Positions 8,240-17,419 of a stretch of DNA of 64,000 bases are shown piece after piece (the first letter of the stretch is position 1; every line of letters starts with the position of its first letter). The notes below the pieces were generated by a model. It worked only from the letters and a program-made list of their open reading frames with translations, searched no databases and had not been told where the DNA came from. The stretch covers positions 1,426,001-1,490,000 of the forward strand of contig NZ_CP019685.1 in assembly GCF_002220775.1 (NCBI RefSeq). The letters run 5' to 3'. The translations under genes and the position numbers were made by a program. The DNA is from Campylobacter sputorum. Its GTDB lineage: Bacteria; Campylobacterota; Campylobacteria; Campylobacterales; Campylobacteraceae.

Positions 8240-8914
8240 ATGAATCAAATTTATGAAATTACTAAATTTACCACAACAGACTATCAAGACGAGCTTGCTT
8301 GTATAGTTTGGTTTAGTGGATGTAATATGCGTTGTATCTATTGCTACAATATAGATGCGGTTTTAAATCAAGGCAAAATAACAAATGATGAGTTTTTAAA
8401 TTTCTTAAAATCAAGAGTTGGAAAATTAAGTGGCGTTGTATTTAGTGGCGGCGAATGCACACTTTGTAGAGATTTTTTAACTCTTTGTAGAAATGTTAAA
8501 AGCCTAGGTTATAAGCTTAAAGTTGATACAAACGGCACAAATACAGACATCATAAAACAAGCCTTGGATGAAAATCTTATAGATTACATTGCACTTGATT
8601 TTAAAGCACACATTAATAAATTTAAAAAAATTACAAAATCAAATTTATATTATAAATTTGAACAAACACTACAATATCTCATAAAAATTGACTTTAAATT
8701 TGAAGTTAGAACGACAATTCATACTGATTTTATAAATGAAAATGATATTTCTAAAATGGCACAATATCTTGAAAATTTAGGATATAAAAATAACTATTAT
8801 TTACAAAACTTTTTACAAACAAATCATAATTTTACCGAAATTACACCACAAAAAAGAGTTATAGACAAAAACAAAATACTCACAAAATTAAACATAGTAT
8901 TGCGAAATTTTTAA
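8240..8914 (+). CDS. nrdG: Anaerobic ribonucleotide reductase activase NrdG (radical SAM)
   Basis: NrdG uses SAM and a [4Fe-4S] cluster to generate the glycyl radical on the reductase. The 224-residue protein has the CNMRCIYCYN motif (CX3CX2C) around residues 29-36 and a GGECTL motif near 71-76. Its length is that of the longer TIGR02495-type activases rather than E. coli NrdG (154 aa). It begins three bases after the small glycyl-radical gene, consistent with a three-part anaerobic reductase operon. Its likely target here is the separate 56-residue peptide. Confidence 0.93.
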   Translation: MNQIYEITKFTTTDYQDELACIVWFSGCNMRCIYCYNIDAVLNQGKITNDEFLNFLKSRVGKLSGVVFSGGECTLCRDFLTLCRNVKSLGYKLKVDTNGTNTDIIKQALDENLIDYIALDFKAHINKFKKITKSNLYYKFEQTLQYLIKIDFKFEVRTTIHTDFINENDISKMAQYLENLGYKNNYYLQNFLQTNHNFTEITPQKRVIDKNKILTKLNIVLRNF

Positions 8915-8962
8915 TACACGCTATGATATAATTTTAAAAATATTTTTAAAAGGAGAAAATGA

Positions 8963-9355
8963 ATGAAAAAAATTTTAGTTTTTTTATTCGCAGCTATAAT
9001 TACTCTAAACGCAGGAGTTAAACAATTAGATATGGAACCATCTAATATAACAGAGGATATGCAGATAATAGACACCAGAACACCAGCTGAATGGAAAGAT
9101 ACTGGAACTATAAAAGGTGCTTATAAAATCTCTCTTACAAAAGATGATAAAAAAACCATAGATGAAAACTTTATAGAAAAAGTAAAAGCTAGTGGGATAA
9201 ATTTATCTAGACCAATCTATGTGATTTGTAAAAGTGGTAGAAGAGGCGAAATAGCAGCTAAATTACTACAAGAAAATGGTATAAACGATGTAACAAATTT
9301 AAAAGGCGGTATGGATAAACTTATATCTCACGGATACAAAACGGTTAAAGAATAA
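8963..9355 (+). CDS. Periplasmic rhodanese-like protein
   Basis: The 130-residue product has an N-terminal signal peptide (about 1-17, ending LNA) and a single rhodanese domain. The active-site loop reads CKSGRR, with the Cys at about residue 89. Single-domain exported rhodaneses move sulfane sulfur or act in thiol redox balance. The gene has its own AAAAGGAG ribosome-binding site and is followed by a strong hairpin terminator at 9361-9388. Substrate unknown. Confidence 0.85.
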   Translation: MKKILVFLFAAIITLNAGVKQLDMEPSNITEDMQIIDTRTPAEWKDTGTIKGAYKISLTKDDKKTIDENFIEKVKASGINLSRPIYVICKSGRRGEIAAKLLQENGINDVTNLKGGMDKLISHGYKTVKE

Positions 9356-9360
9356 ACTAA

Positions 9361-9388
9361 AAAATAGTGGCAAATTTGCCACTATTTA
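9361..9388 (+). terminator. Intrinsic terminator hairpin after the rhodanese gene
   Basis: A near-perfect palindrome: AAATAGTGGCAAA paired with TTTGCCACTATTT, six bases after the stop. There is no long U run, but stem strength and position fit a terminator. Confidence 0.65.
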
Positions 9389-9460
9389 CAAAACTCATCT
9401 TCTTCGTTAATAATTTTAAATTAAAATTTATCGCAAATTTGCTTACTTAAAGGAGTAAGT

Positions 9461-10477
9461 ATGAAAAAAATATTATTAGTTTTTGGCATATTTTTTATGC
9501 TAATTGCAAATGCAAAAGAAATCAAAGGAGAAAATATGCAAAACCAAAAAGAGATATACTTAGCAGGAGGTTGCTTTTGGGGAATGGAAGGATACTTTAA
9601 AAAAATACCAGGGATTTTGCAAACATCTGTTGGTTATGCAAATGGAAAAACTCCACAAACTTCATATCAAGAATTATCAAAAAGCGATCACGCAGAAACA
9701 TTAAAAATTGAATTTGATGAAAATATTATTAGTTTGATTGAAATTTTGGCTCATTATTTTAGAATTATAGACCCCATATCCATAAACAAACAAGGAAACG
9801 ACACTGGCAGACAGTATAGAAGTGGAATTTACTACAATGATGAAAATATGGAAAAATATATAACCAAATTTATCTCTTATGAACAAAACAAATATAAACA
9901 AAAAATAGCAGTAGAGGTTCAAAAACTTAAAAATTTTATCCTAGCAGAAGATTATCATCAAGATTATTTAGATAAAAATCCAAGCGGATATTGCCATATA
10001 GATTTAAGTTTATCTTCAAAACCTCTTTATGCTGGTAAATTTAAAAAACCAAGTCAAGATGAGATAAAAAACTCTTTAAGTGAACTGCAATACAATGTTA
10101 CACAGTATAAACAAACAGAAGCACCATTTAGTTCTAAATTTGATAAATTTAATCAAAAAGGTATATATGTAGATATTGTAACAAAACAACCTCTTTTTAG
10201 CTCTAAAGATAAATTTGATGCAGGATGTGGTTGGCCGAGTTTTTCAAAACCAATAACTACAGATGTTATAAAATACAATGAAGATTTAACTCATGGAATG
10301 CAAAGAACAGAAGTTAGCTCTAAACTTGGCAATTCCCATCTTGGACATGTTTTTGATGATGGTATAAAAGAAAAAGGTGGATTAAGATATTGCATAAATG
10401 GTGCTAGTTTAGAGTTTATTCCTATTGAAAAGATGAAAGATATGGGATATGAAGATTATATAATGTATGTAGAGTAA
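9461..10477 (+). CDS. msrAB: Exported fused methionine sulfoxide reductase MsrA-MsrB
   Basis: The fusion repairs both S- and R-sulfoxides of methionine. A signal peptide (residues 1-18) sends it to the periplasm. The MsrA domain (about 28-185) has the catalytic AGGCFWGME motif. The MsrB domain (about 200-330) has GCGWPSFSKPI and the catalytic RYCINGASLEF. The 338-residue length is normal for a fused MsrAB without a thioredoxin domain, so an outside electron donor is needed. It lies after an exported rhodanese but with a terminator between, so it is probably separately transcribed. It shares a terminator with convergent uraA. Confidence 0.95.
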   Translation: MKKILLVFGIFFMLIANAKEIKGENMQNQKEIYLAGGCFWGMEGYFKKIPGILQTSVGYANGKTPQTSYQELSKSDHAETLKIEFDENIISLIEILAHYFRIIDPISINKQGNDTGRQYRSGIYYNDENMEKYITKFISYEQNKYKQKIAVEVQKLKNFILAEDYHQDYLDKNPSGYCHIDLSLSSKPLYAGKFKKPSQDEIKNSLSELQYNVTQYKQTEAPFSSKFDKFNQKGIYVDIVTKQPLFSSKDKFDAGCGWPSFSKPITTDVIKYNEDLTHGMQRTEVSSKLGNSHLGHVFDDGIKEKGGLRYCINGASLEFIPIEKMKDMGYEDYIMYVE

Positions 10478-10500
10478 ATTTGCGCTAAAACGCAAATTTA
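10475..10500. terminator. Bidirectional terminator between msrAB and uraA
   Basis: TAAATTTGCG and CGCAAATTTA form a perfect 10-bp stem with a six-base loop between two convergent stops. It can serve both strands. Confidence 0.7.
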
Positions 10501-11760
10501 CTAATCTTGAACTTTTTTATGAGGTAAAACTAAATTTAAAACAACTCCTATAATAGCCCCGAGCCCAATTTGAGAAAAACTAGCAAAACCAAAATCAAGC
10601 ACCATACCGCCAAGTGCAGGAACTAAAACAAGAGCTATTATAATCATATTTCTTGGATTATCCATATCAACCTTGTTTTTTATAAGACTTTCCATGCCAA
10701 CACTTGCTATTATTCCAAAAAGCAGTATCATAATTCCACCTAGAACACAAGATGGCACACTAGATATCAATGCCCCAAGCTTTCCTATAAAAGCTAGCAT
10801 TATTGCTACTATAGCAGACCATGTCATAATAGCAGGATTAAAAGCTCTAGTTAATCTAACAGCTCCTGTTACTTCAGCATAAGTTGTACAAGGTGGTCCC
10901 GCAAGAAGTGCTGCTACACTAGTTGCAATACCATCACCAAGAAGAGTTTTTTCAAGTCCTGGATTTTTAGTAAAATCTTCTTTTGTAACATTGCTAATTG
11001 CTATAACATTGCCAATATGCTCAATTATGGGAGCAATTATAACAGGTATCATATATAAAATAGCATCAAGATGAAATGTAGGAAATACAAAATTTGGCAC
11101 ACTAAACCAAGGAGCATTTTTTACAACAGAAAAATCAATAATCCCATAAAACATAGACATTATATATCCAGCTGCTATGCCACACAAAATTGGAATGAGT
11201 TTTAACATACCTTTTGCAAAAACTATACACATAAGAGTTACCAAAAGAGAAACTCCAGCTATAATCATAGCATCATTTGTGCTAAAATTTGGATTTAAAA
11301 TTTGATATACTTTTAGTGCCTCTCCTGATGGAGTTGCCATACTTACGGCAGCTGGACTAAGAACAAGACCTATTGTCATTATAACAGGACCAACAACAAT
11401 TGGAGGTAAAATCTTTTGTATAAACTCATATCCCTTATACTTCACAACAAAACTAAAAGCACTATATGCAAGTCCTGCAAAAAATACAGCTCCCATTGTA
11501 GCACTTAATCCCCATTTGGATATACCAAAACTAATTGGTGCAATAAAAGCAAAGCTTGATGCCAAAAAAATAGGAACGATTTTTTTGCGACAAACAAATT
11601 GAAAAATAAGAGTTCCAATTCCAGCCGTAAAAAGGGCAACGCTTGTATCTAAGCCTGTTAAAATCGGCATCAAAACCAAAGCTCCAAAAGCGACAAATAA
11701 AAATTGTGCTCCTAAAAGTGAGTCTTTTAATCTAAAATTGTATTTTGTTGAACTTGTCAT
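10501..11760 (-). CDS. uraA: Uracil/xanthine permease (NCS2 family), UraA-like
   Basis: NCS2 transporters import uracil or xanthine with protons. The 419-residue protein has about 13-14 membrane segments. It has the NCS2 glutamate-bearing motif (IAPIIEHIGNVIAISN near residue 240) and the LLGDGIATSVAALLAGPPCTT block around 270-290. That block, and the FLASSFAFI segment near residue 66, favour uracil over xanthine. No nucleobase gene is adjacent. A short TTAAGGA ribosome-binding site precedes the ATG. Confidence 0.85.
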   Translation of the reverse strand: MTSSTKYNFRLKDSLLGAQFLFVAFGALVLMPILTGLDTSVALFTAGIGTLIFQFVCRKKIVPIFLASSFAFIAPISFGISKWGLSATMGAVFFAGLAYSAFSFVVKYKGYEFIQKILPPIVVGPVIMTIGLVLSPAAVSMATPSGEALKVYQILNPNFSTNDAMIIAGVSLLVTLMCIVFAKGMLKLIPILCGIAAGYIMSMFYGIIDFSVVKNAPWFSVPNFVFPTFHLDAILYMIPVIIAPIIEHIGNVIAISNVTKEDFTKNPGLEKTLLGDGIATSVAALLAGPPCTTYAEVTGAVRLTRAFNPAIMTWSAIVAIMLAFIGKLGALISSVPSCVLGGIMILLFGIIASVGMESLIKNKVDMDNPRNMIIIALVLVPALGGMVLDFGFASFSQIGLGAIIGVVLNLVLPHKKVQD

Positions 11761-11897
11761 AAATTTTCCTTAAGATACATTAAAATAAAAATCTGTGAAT
11801 TTTAGCCAGTTTATCTGTAAATTTACTTATAAATTTTCATATATATAAAATTTATAACCATTTCATATTATTTATATCAAATTTAATATATTTTTGG

Positions 11898-11903
11898 TAT
11901 AGT
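11898..11903 (+). promoter_or_regulatory. Possible -10 box (TATAGT) of the ferredoxin gene
   Basis: TATAGT lies 36 bases before the ATG, preceded by TTTTTGG and AT-rich sequence. A strong AAGGAG ribosome-binding site is at 11928-11933. Confidence 0.4.
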
Positions 11904-11938
11904 TATAAACTCATATAAATTATTATTAAGGAGAAAAA

Positions 11939-12223
11939 ATGGCGGTAAAAATTACTGATATATGCATAGCTTGCGGTTCTTGCATAGATGAGTGTCCAGT
12001 TGAAGCTATAGTTGACGATAGCGATAACCCAAAAGGCGAAGACATTTATTATGTATATCCAGATAAATGTGTAGAGTGCGTAGGTCATAATGATCAACCA
12101 GCCTGTGCATCAGCTTGTCCAACAGATGGCTGTATAGTTTGGGATGCACCAGTTTCTGGTCAACCTAGCAGAAGTGAAATATCTGCAGATATGAGAAATG
12201 GTTCTACCCCTGTAGTTCAATAA
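11939..12223 (+). CDS. fdxA: 2[4Fe-4S] ferredoxin (Alvin type)
   Basis: A 94-residue low-potential electron carrier. Cluster I is the classic CIACGSCIDECP (CX2CX2CX3CP). Cluster II is CVECVGHNDQPACASACP, where an eight-residue insertion separates the second and third cysteines; this marks the Allochromatium-type ferredoxins. A 25-residue C-terminal tail follows, ending in a polar stretch. It precedes ndk, as in C. jejuni, but a terminator lies between. In Campylobacter such ferredoxins can serve pyruvate or 2-oxoglutarate oxidoreductases. Confidence 0.92.
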   Translation: MAVKITDICIACGSCIDECPVEAIVDDSDNPKGEDIYYVYPDKCVECVGHNDQPACASACPTDGCIVWDAPVSGQPSRSEISADMRNGSTPVVQ

Positions 12224-12237
12224 TCTTTCATATTACC

Positions 12238-12274
12238 AAAAAGTAGGCATAAAATGAGCCTACTTTTATTTTTT
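12238..12274 (+). terminator. Intrinsic terminator after the ferredoxin gene
   Basis: AAAAGTAGGC and GCCTACTTTT form a 10-bp stem with a short loop, followed by a T-rich run. This is a classic Rho-independent terminator. Confidence 0.85.
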
Positions 12275-12334
12275 ACTTTTTTTTGATATAATCTTTCCCT
12301 TAAAATTATTTTTTATTGTAATTAAAGGATAAAC

Positions 12335-12748
12335 ATGCAAAAAACCTTATCTATTATAAAACCCGACGCAGTTAAAAAAGGTGTTATTGGTAAAATTATT
12401 GATAGATTTGAAAGTAATGGTTTAAGGATTGCAGCAGCAAAAAAACTTAAACTTAGTGAAGAAGATGCTAAAAATTTTTATATAGTTCATAAAGATAGAC
12501 CTTTTTATAGTGAGCTTGTTAAATTTATGACAAGTGGTCCAGTAGTTGTAATGGTTTTAGAAGGAGAAAATGCTGTTGCCAAAAATAGAGAATTAATGGG
12601 AGCAACTAATCCAAAAGAAGCACAAAAAGGCACAATTAGAGCTGATTTTGCAGATAGCATAGATGCAAATGCAGTTCATGGAAGCGATAGTTTAGAAAAT
12701 GCCGCTATAGAAATATCATTTTTCTTCTCAAATAGAGAGATTTGCTAA
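12335..12748 (+). CDS. ndk: Nucleoside diphosphate kinase
   Basis: Ndk equalises nucleoside triphosphate pools by passing phosphate through an active-site histidine. The 137-residue product has the family start [10 protein letters not shown] and the catalytic NAVHGSDS motif with H near residue 114. It is the first of a run of closely spaced genes (ndk, yceD-like, rpmF, plsX, fabH) that match the C. jejuni order. Confidence 0.97.
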   Translation: MQKTLSIIKPDAVKKGVIGKIIDRFESNGLRIAAAKKLKLSEEDAKNFYIVHKDRPFYSELVKFMTSGPVVVMVLEGENAVAKNRELMGATNPKEAQKGTIRADFADSIDANAVHGSDSLENAAIEISFFFSNREIC

Positions 12749-12754
12749 AAAATA

Positions 12755-13108
12755 ATGAAAATTGCATTTTCTACAATAAATAAAAATAGTTATCCGTTTG
12801 AGCTTATAAAAGAAAATATAAAATTAAGTGGAAATTTAAAAAAAATTAGTGGAAATTTAGTAAGTTGCGATGCCCATATAAAAGGCAATCTACCGTATAT
12901 ATGTAGTAGATGTGGTGATGATATAATGCTTATTTTAGATTATGATTTGAGTTTAATTTTAAGCAATGGATACTATAAAGACGAAGATGGAAAACTTGAT
13001 GATGTCATTGAGTTTTTTGATGGAAATATAAATTTAGATGAAATAATGACCAGTGAAATAGAGTCATATAAAAGCGACTGTTTTTACTGCGAAAAATGTA
13101 AAATTTAG
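12755..13108 (+). CDS. DUF177/YceD-like protein
   Basis: The 117-residue product sits directly before rpmF, where YceD-family proteins nearly always lie. It has two cysteine pairs, CSRC in the middle and CEKC at the end, which could bind zinc. YceD-type proteins are linked to 23S rRNA accumulation in plants and bacteria, but their exact role is unsettled. Six bases separate it from ndk and 14 from rpmF. Confidence 0.7.
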   Translation: MKIAFSTINKNSYPFELIKENIKLSGNLKKISGNLVSCDAHIKGNLPYICSRCGDDIMLILDYDLSLILSNGYYKDEDGKLDDVIEFFDGNINLDEIMTSEIESYKSDCFYCEKCKI

Positions 13109-13122
13109 TAAAGGAGTTAAAA

Positions 13123-13269
13123 ATGGCAGTACCTAAAAGAAGAGTGAGCAAAACTCGCGCAGCAAAACGCAGAACTCACTATAAGGTAAATCTTCCAATT
13201 CCCGTTAAAGATAAAGACGGCAGTTGGAAAATACCACATAGAGCAAACAAAACAACGGGAGAATACTAA
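13123..13269 (+). CDS. rpmF: 50S ribosomal protein L32
   Basis: A 48-residue basic protein beginning [17 protein letters not shown], the hallmark of L32. It has no cysteines, so this is the zinc-free form. A strong AAGGAG precedes the ATG, and plsX follows after three bases. The rpmF-plsX-fabH order is widely conserved. Confidence 0.97.
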   Translation: MAVPKRRVSKTRAAKRRTHYKVNLPIPVKDKDGSWKIPHRANKTTGEY

Positions 13270-13272
13270 TAT

Positions 13273-14265
13273 ATGGTTCGTGTTGCTATCGATGCAATGG
13301 GTGGTGATTTTGGTTATGAGCCAATTATAAATGGTGTTTTACAAGCTTTAGAAGAAAAAAGTTTTAATGCCATTTTAGTTGGCGATAGACAAGAAATTGA
13401 AAAAATGATACCAGATCGTTTTTCAAATAATATTACTTATATTCAAGCAGATGAGATGTTTTCTATGGCAAGTCATGCAACTGATGCCATAAAAAACAAA
13501 GAAACCACCATATACAAGGCTATAGAACTTTTAAAAAATGGCGAATGCGACGGAGTTGTTTCAGCTGGACATAGTGGAGCTACAATGAGTTTAGCAACAC
13601 TTAGGATAGGTAGGTTAAAAAATGTTCTTAGACCTGCTATAGCAACACTTATGCCAAGTCAAAACAATAAAAAAACACTTATGCTTGATGTTGGAGCTAA
13701 TGTTGATTGCAAAGCAGAACATCTTTTTCAATTTGCCGTAATGGGCGAAGCTTACGCTAAAGAGATCTTAGGAATACAATCACCAAAAATAGGTCTTTTA
13801 AGCAACGGAGAAGAAGAAAGTAAAGGAAATGATGTAACAAAAGAAGCTTTTTTGCTTTTAAAAAACCTTGATTCTTTTATCGGAAATGTTGAAGGCGGAC
13901 AAATTTTTGATGGAAGCGTAGATGTTGTGGTTTGCGATGGATTTATCGGTAACTTAGTGCTTAAAACAAGCGAAGGCGTAGCTAGTTCTATGACTAAAAT
14001 CATTAAAACAAATATCAAAGAATCTTTCATATCTATAATAGGTGCATTTTTAATGAAAAAAGTGTTTAAAAATATTAAAAGATTAGTTGATTATGACGAA
14101 TACGGAGGTGCACCTCTAATTGGTGTTAAAAACTGCGTTATTATAAGCCACGGCAAAAGTAGTCCAAAAGCTATAAAAAATGCTATATTTCAAGCAATTA
14201 AATTTTCAGATTCTAAAATAAATAATACTATAGAAAATGAACTTGCTTATTTCGCAAAGCAATAA
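13273..14265 (+). CDS. plsX: Phosphate acyltransferase PlsX
   Basis: PlsX converts acyl-ACP to acyl-phosphate, the first step of phospholipid synthesis in bacteria using PlsX-PlsY. The 330-residue protein begins with the typical [13 protein letters not shown] and has the conserved [19 protein letters not shown] and [10 protein letters not shown] blocks. It is followed six bases later by fabH, so acyl-chain initiation and use are linked. Confidence 0.96.
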   Translation: MVRVAIDAMGGDFGYEPIINGVLQALEEKSFNAILVGDRQEIEKMIPDRFSNNITYIQADEMFSMASHATDAIKNKETTIYKAIELLKNGECDGVVSAGHSGATMSLATLRIGRLKNVLRPAIATLMPSQNNKKTLMLDVGANVDCKAEHLFQFAVMGEAYAKEILGIQSPKIGLLSNGEEESKGNDVTKEAFLLLKNLDSFIGNVEGGQIFDGSVDVVVCDGFIGNLVLKTSEGVASSMTKIIKTNIKESFISIIGAFLMKKVFKNIKRLVDYDEYGGAPLIGVKNCVIISHGKSSPKAIKNAIFQAIKFSDSKINNTIENELAYFAKQ

Positions 14266-14271
14266 TACAAT

Positions 14272-15273
14272 ATGAAAAAAGCCTCAATGATATCTATAGG
14301 GGCTTATGCCCCAGATACAATCCTAAATAATTTCGATTTAGAAAAAATGGTTGAAACCAGCGATGAATGGATAACAAAAAGAACAGGTATAAAAGAACGC
14401 AGAATTGCTAAAAATATGTCTACATCTGATCTTGGATATGAGGCTGCAAAAATCGCGATAAATCGCTCAGGACTTAACATAAAAGATATAGATATGTTAA
14501 TTTGTGCTACTTTTACGCCAGATTATCTTTGCATGCCATCAACCGCTTGCGTGATAGCATCAAAACTTGATTTGATAAACATTCCAGCTTTTGATATCAG
14601 TGCAGCTTGCTCAGGTTTTATATATCTACTAAACACTGCAAAATCTTTTATACAAAGCAATTGTGCAAAAAATATCTTGATAATTGGTGCTGAAAAAATC
14701 AGCTCTTTTGTAGACTGGAGCGATAGAACAACTTGTATTTTATTTGGTGATGGTGCCGGGGCTGCTGTGATATCAGCTAGAGATGAAAACGAGATTATTG
14801 ATATCCATTTAGGAAGTGATGGCTCAAAAAGAGAGCTTTTAATGATTCCAGGATGTGGAAGTTTAAATCCAGCAAATTCAAATACAATACAAAATAGATT
14901 AAATTTCATTCATATGAAAGGAAATGAAGTATTTAAAGTTGCGGTCAATACTCTAACAAATGATGTTATAAATATTTTAGAAAAAAATAACCTTACAAGT
15001 GATGATATTGATTTTTTTATACCTCATCAAGCAAATTTAAGAATAATTCAAGCAGTTAAAGATAAACTTAATATCAATGATGAAAAAAGTATTATAACTG
15101 TTCATAAATACGGCAATACAAGTGCAGCTTCGATTCCTATGGCGATAAACGATGCTTATGAAGAAGGCAAAATCCAAAATGGAAATTTACTACTTTTAGA
15201 TGCTTTTGGCGGTGGATTTACTTGGGGTAGTGCTTTGCTTAAATTTGGTGGCATTAATTTTAATCAGCTCTAA
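14272..15273 (+). CDS. fabH: 3-oxoacyl-ACP synthase III FabH
   Basis: FabH starts fatty-acid synthesis by condensing acetyl-CoA with malonyl-ACP. The 333-residue protein has the full catalytic triad: Cys in ISAACSGF (about residue 113), His in PHQANLRI (about 260) and Asn in YGNTSAAS (about 290). The C-terminal [11 protein letters not shown] motif is intact. It is the last gene of the ndk-fabH block. Confidence 0.97.
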   Translation: MKKASMISIGAYAPDTILNNFDLEKMVETSDEWITKRTGIKERRIAKNMSTSDLGYEAAKIAINRSGLNIKDIDMLICATFTPDYLCMPSTACVIASKLDLINIPAFDISAACSGFIYLLNTAKSFIQSNCAKNILIIGAEKISSFVDWSDRTTCILFGDGAGAAVISARDENEIIDIHLGSDGSKRELLMIPGCGSLNPANSNTIQNRLNFIHMKGNEVFKVAVNTLTNDVINILEKNNLTSDDIDFFIPHQANLRIIQAVKDKLNINDEKSIITVHKYGNTSAASIPMAINDAYEEGKIQNGNLLLLDAFGGGFTWGSALLKFGGINFNQL

Positions 15274-15350
15274 ATTCTTATAAAAAATCAATATAATAAT
15301 ATATTAAATTTATTAAAAACAAGTATAATAAAATTAAAAAAAGGTGAAAT

Positions 15351-16373
15351 ATGATTTTTATAGATGCTTGCTTTAAAAAACCAACTCCATATACTCCTAT
15401 TTGGATGATGAGACAAGCGGGTAGGTACCTTCCTGAATATATGAAAGTTAGAAAAGAAGCTGGTGATTTCTTATCCCTATGCAAAGATTATAAAAAAGCT
15501 AGTGAAGTTACTCTTCAACCAGTTGATATACTAGGAGTTGATGCTGCAATCATTTTTAGCGATATTTTAGTTATTCCGCTTGAAATGGGCATGGATTTAA
15601 ATTTTGTAAGTGGCGAAGGTCCTGTTTTTGAAAAAAGAATACAAACTAATGAAGATTTAAATAAATTAGATTCACAAAAAGCTGTAAAAAATCTAAATTA
15701 TGTTTATGATGCTATAAAACTAACTAGAGAAAAACTACCTAAAGATAAAGCTTTGATAGGATTTTGCGGTGCTCCTTGGACAATTGCCACTTATATGATA
15801 GAAGGTAAAGGCAGCAAAACTTATAACATATGTAAAAAACTTTTATACACAAATCCTGAGTTTTTACATAAAATTTTATCAAAATTGACAGAAGTTTTAA
15901 AATTATATTTAGAAGAACAGATAAAAGCTGGTGCAAATGCTGTGCAAATTTTCGATAGTTGGGCAAATGCTCTTGAAATGGATAAATATTTTGAATTTGG
16001 CTTTACATACATAAACGAAATAGCTTCTTACATTAAACAAAAATATCCGCATATTGCCGTAATTGTATTTCCAAAAGGCATTAGTGGTTATTTAGAAAAA
16101 ATTGATGGAAATTTTGATGTTTTTGGCGTTGATTGGAGTACACCTTTAAAAAGTGCTAGAGACACATTATCTTCTAAATTTACACTTCAAGGAAATATGG
16201 AGCCATGCAGACTTTATAGTAAAGAAAGTATTTCGCAAGGCATCGATGAAATTTTATGTATTATGAAAAACAAACCTCATATATTTAATCTTGGACATGG
16301 CATTTTACCAGATATCCCTGTTGAAAATGCTAAGTATTTTATAAAAGAAGTTCAAAAAAGATCTCAAAAATAA
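15351..16373 (+). CDS. hemE: Uroporphyrinogen decarboxylase
   Basis: HemE removes four carboxyl groups from uroporphyrinogen III in haem synthesis. The 340-residue protein has the signature [15 protein letters not shown] at 17-31 and the conserved GFCGAPWT and NLGHGILP segments. A GGTGA ribosome-binding site precedes the ATG, and mscL starts 9 bases after it. Confidence 0.97.
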   Translation: MIFIDACFKKPTPYTPIWMMRQAGRYLPEYMKVRKEAGDFLSLCKDYKKASEVTLQPVDILGVDAAIIFSDILVIPLEMGMDLNFVSGEGPVFEKRIQTNEDLNKLDSQKAVKNLNYVYDAIKLTREKLPKDKALIGFCGAPWTIATYMIEGKGSKTYNICKKLLYTNPEFLHKILSKLTEVLKLYLEEQIKAGANAVQIFDSWANALEMDKYFEFGFTYINEIASYIKQKYPHIAVIVFPKGISGYLEKIDGNFDVFGVDWSTPLKSARDTLSSKFTLQGNMEPCRLYSKESISQGIDEILCIMKNKPHIFNLGHGILPDIPVENAKYFIKEVQKRSQK

Positions 16374-16382
16374 AGGAAAAAA

Positions 16383-16787
16383 ATGAGTTTTATAAAGGAA
16401 TTTAAAGAATTTGCCATGAAAGGCAATGTTGTTGATATGGCAGTTGGCGTAGTGATAGGTGCAGCATTTGGAAAAATTGTTTCATCTTTGGTTTCAGATG
16501 TCATAATGCCTATTATGGGAATATTAACAGGGGGAGTAAATTTTAGTCATATGAATATTATTTTAAAAGAAGCCGTTGGAACAACGCCCGCTGTTACGCT
16601 AAATTACGGCTCATTTATACAAACCATAATTGATTTTTTAATCATAGCATTTGCCATTTTCTTAGCAATAAAAGCTATGAATAAAATAAGAAAACAAGAC
16701 GAGAAAAAAGAAAACGCACAACCAGAACCAAAAGAAGATATAGTTTTACTTACAGAAATAAGAGATTTGCTTAAAAAACAGTGCTAG
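16383..16787 (+). CDS. mscL: Large-conductance mechanosensitive channel MscL
   Basis: MscL is a pentameric inner-membrane channel that releases solutes under osmotic downshock. The 134-residue protein has the N-terminal amphipathic helix, the [20 protein letters not shown] pore helix, a second membrane helix around 78-98 and a charged C-terminal bundle. It follows hemE and overlaps the regulator gene by seven bases. Confidence 0.97.
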   Translation: MSFIKEFKEFAMKGNVVDMAVGVVIGAAFGKIVSSLVSDVIMPIMGILTGGVNFSHMNIILKEAVGTTPAVTLNYGSFIQTIIDFLIIAFAIFLAIKAMNKIRKQDEKKENAQPEPKEDIVLLTEIRDLLKKQC

Positions 16788-17419
16788 AAAAAATATCTTT
16801 TTTTAAATATGTTGATAAACAAAAAATTAAAAAAATCGAAAATGCAAGTGTTATCAAAAAATATAAAAATGGAGATTTGCTTTTTATAGAAGGAGAGGAA
16901 TCAAAATGGCTTCATCTTCTTATAAAAGGTGAGATACGGATTTTTAAAACCAAGCAAAATGGAAGTGAAATTTTTTTGCATAATATTTTAGCACCATCGT
17001 TCATAGCAGAAATTGCAACTTTAGAAGGAATTCCTTATCCTGCTAGTGCTAAATTTGTATCTAATTCTGAAGTAGTAAAAATAGAATTTGATTTTTTTAA
17101 AAAAGAGTGTTTAAGCGACGAAAATATATCTTTAGGTATGATAAAATCACTTAGTCAAAAACTCAAAATAATGAATGAGGTTATACACAACGAACTAATA
17201 CTCAACGCAGAAGCAAAAGTTGCAAAACAGTTAGTAGAAAATTTGGAAATTTTCTCACTGCTTAAAAATATACAAATAGCAACAATGTTAAACATCACTC
17301 CAGAAACACTGTCTAGAATTCTATCTAAATTTAAAAAAAATAAACTAATAGAAATACAAAAAGAAACAATAAAAATAATAAATAACAAAGCCCTAAAAGA
17401 GCTTTATATACTACTTTAA
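16781..17419 (+). CDS. Crp/Fnr-family transcriptional regulator
   Basis: The 212-residue protein starts with GTG inside the end of mscL. Residues about 10-125 form the cyclic-nucleotide-binding-type barrel ([24 protein letters not shown]). The C-terminal winged helix has the recognition helix [14 protein letters not shown] near 172-186. There are no clustered N-terminal cysteines, so it is not an oxygen-sensing Fnr. The phosphate-binding signature of true cAMP sites is not evident either. It could resemble NssR- or DNR-type regulators of nitrosative stress; the ligand is unknown. Confidence 0.85.
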   Translation: MLEKISFFKYVDKQKIKKIENASVIKKYKNGDLLFIEGEESKWLHLLIKGEIRIFKTKQNGSEIFLHNILAPSFIAEIATLEGIPYPASAKFVSNSEVVKIEFDFFKKECLSDENISLGMIKSLSQKLKIMNEVIHNELILNAEAKVAKQLVENLEIFSLLKNIQIATMLNITPETLSRILSKFKKNKLIEIQKETIKIINNKALKELYILL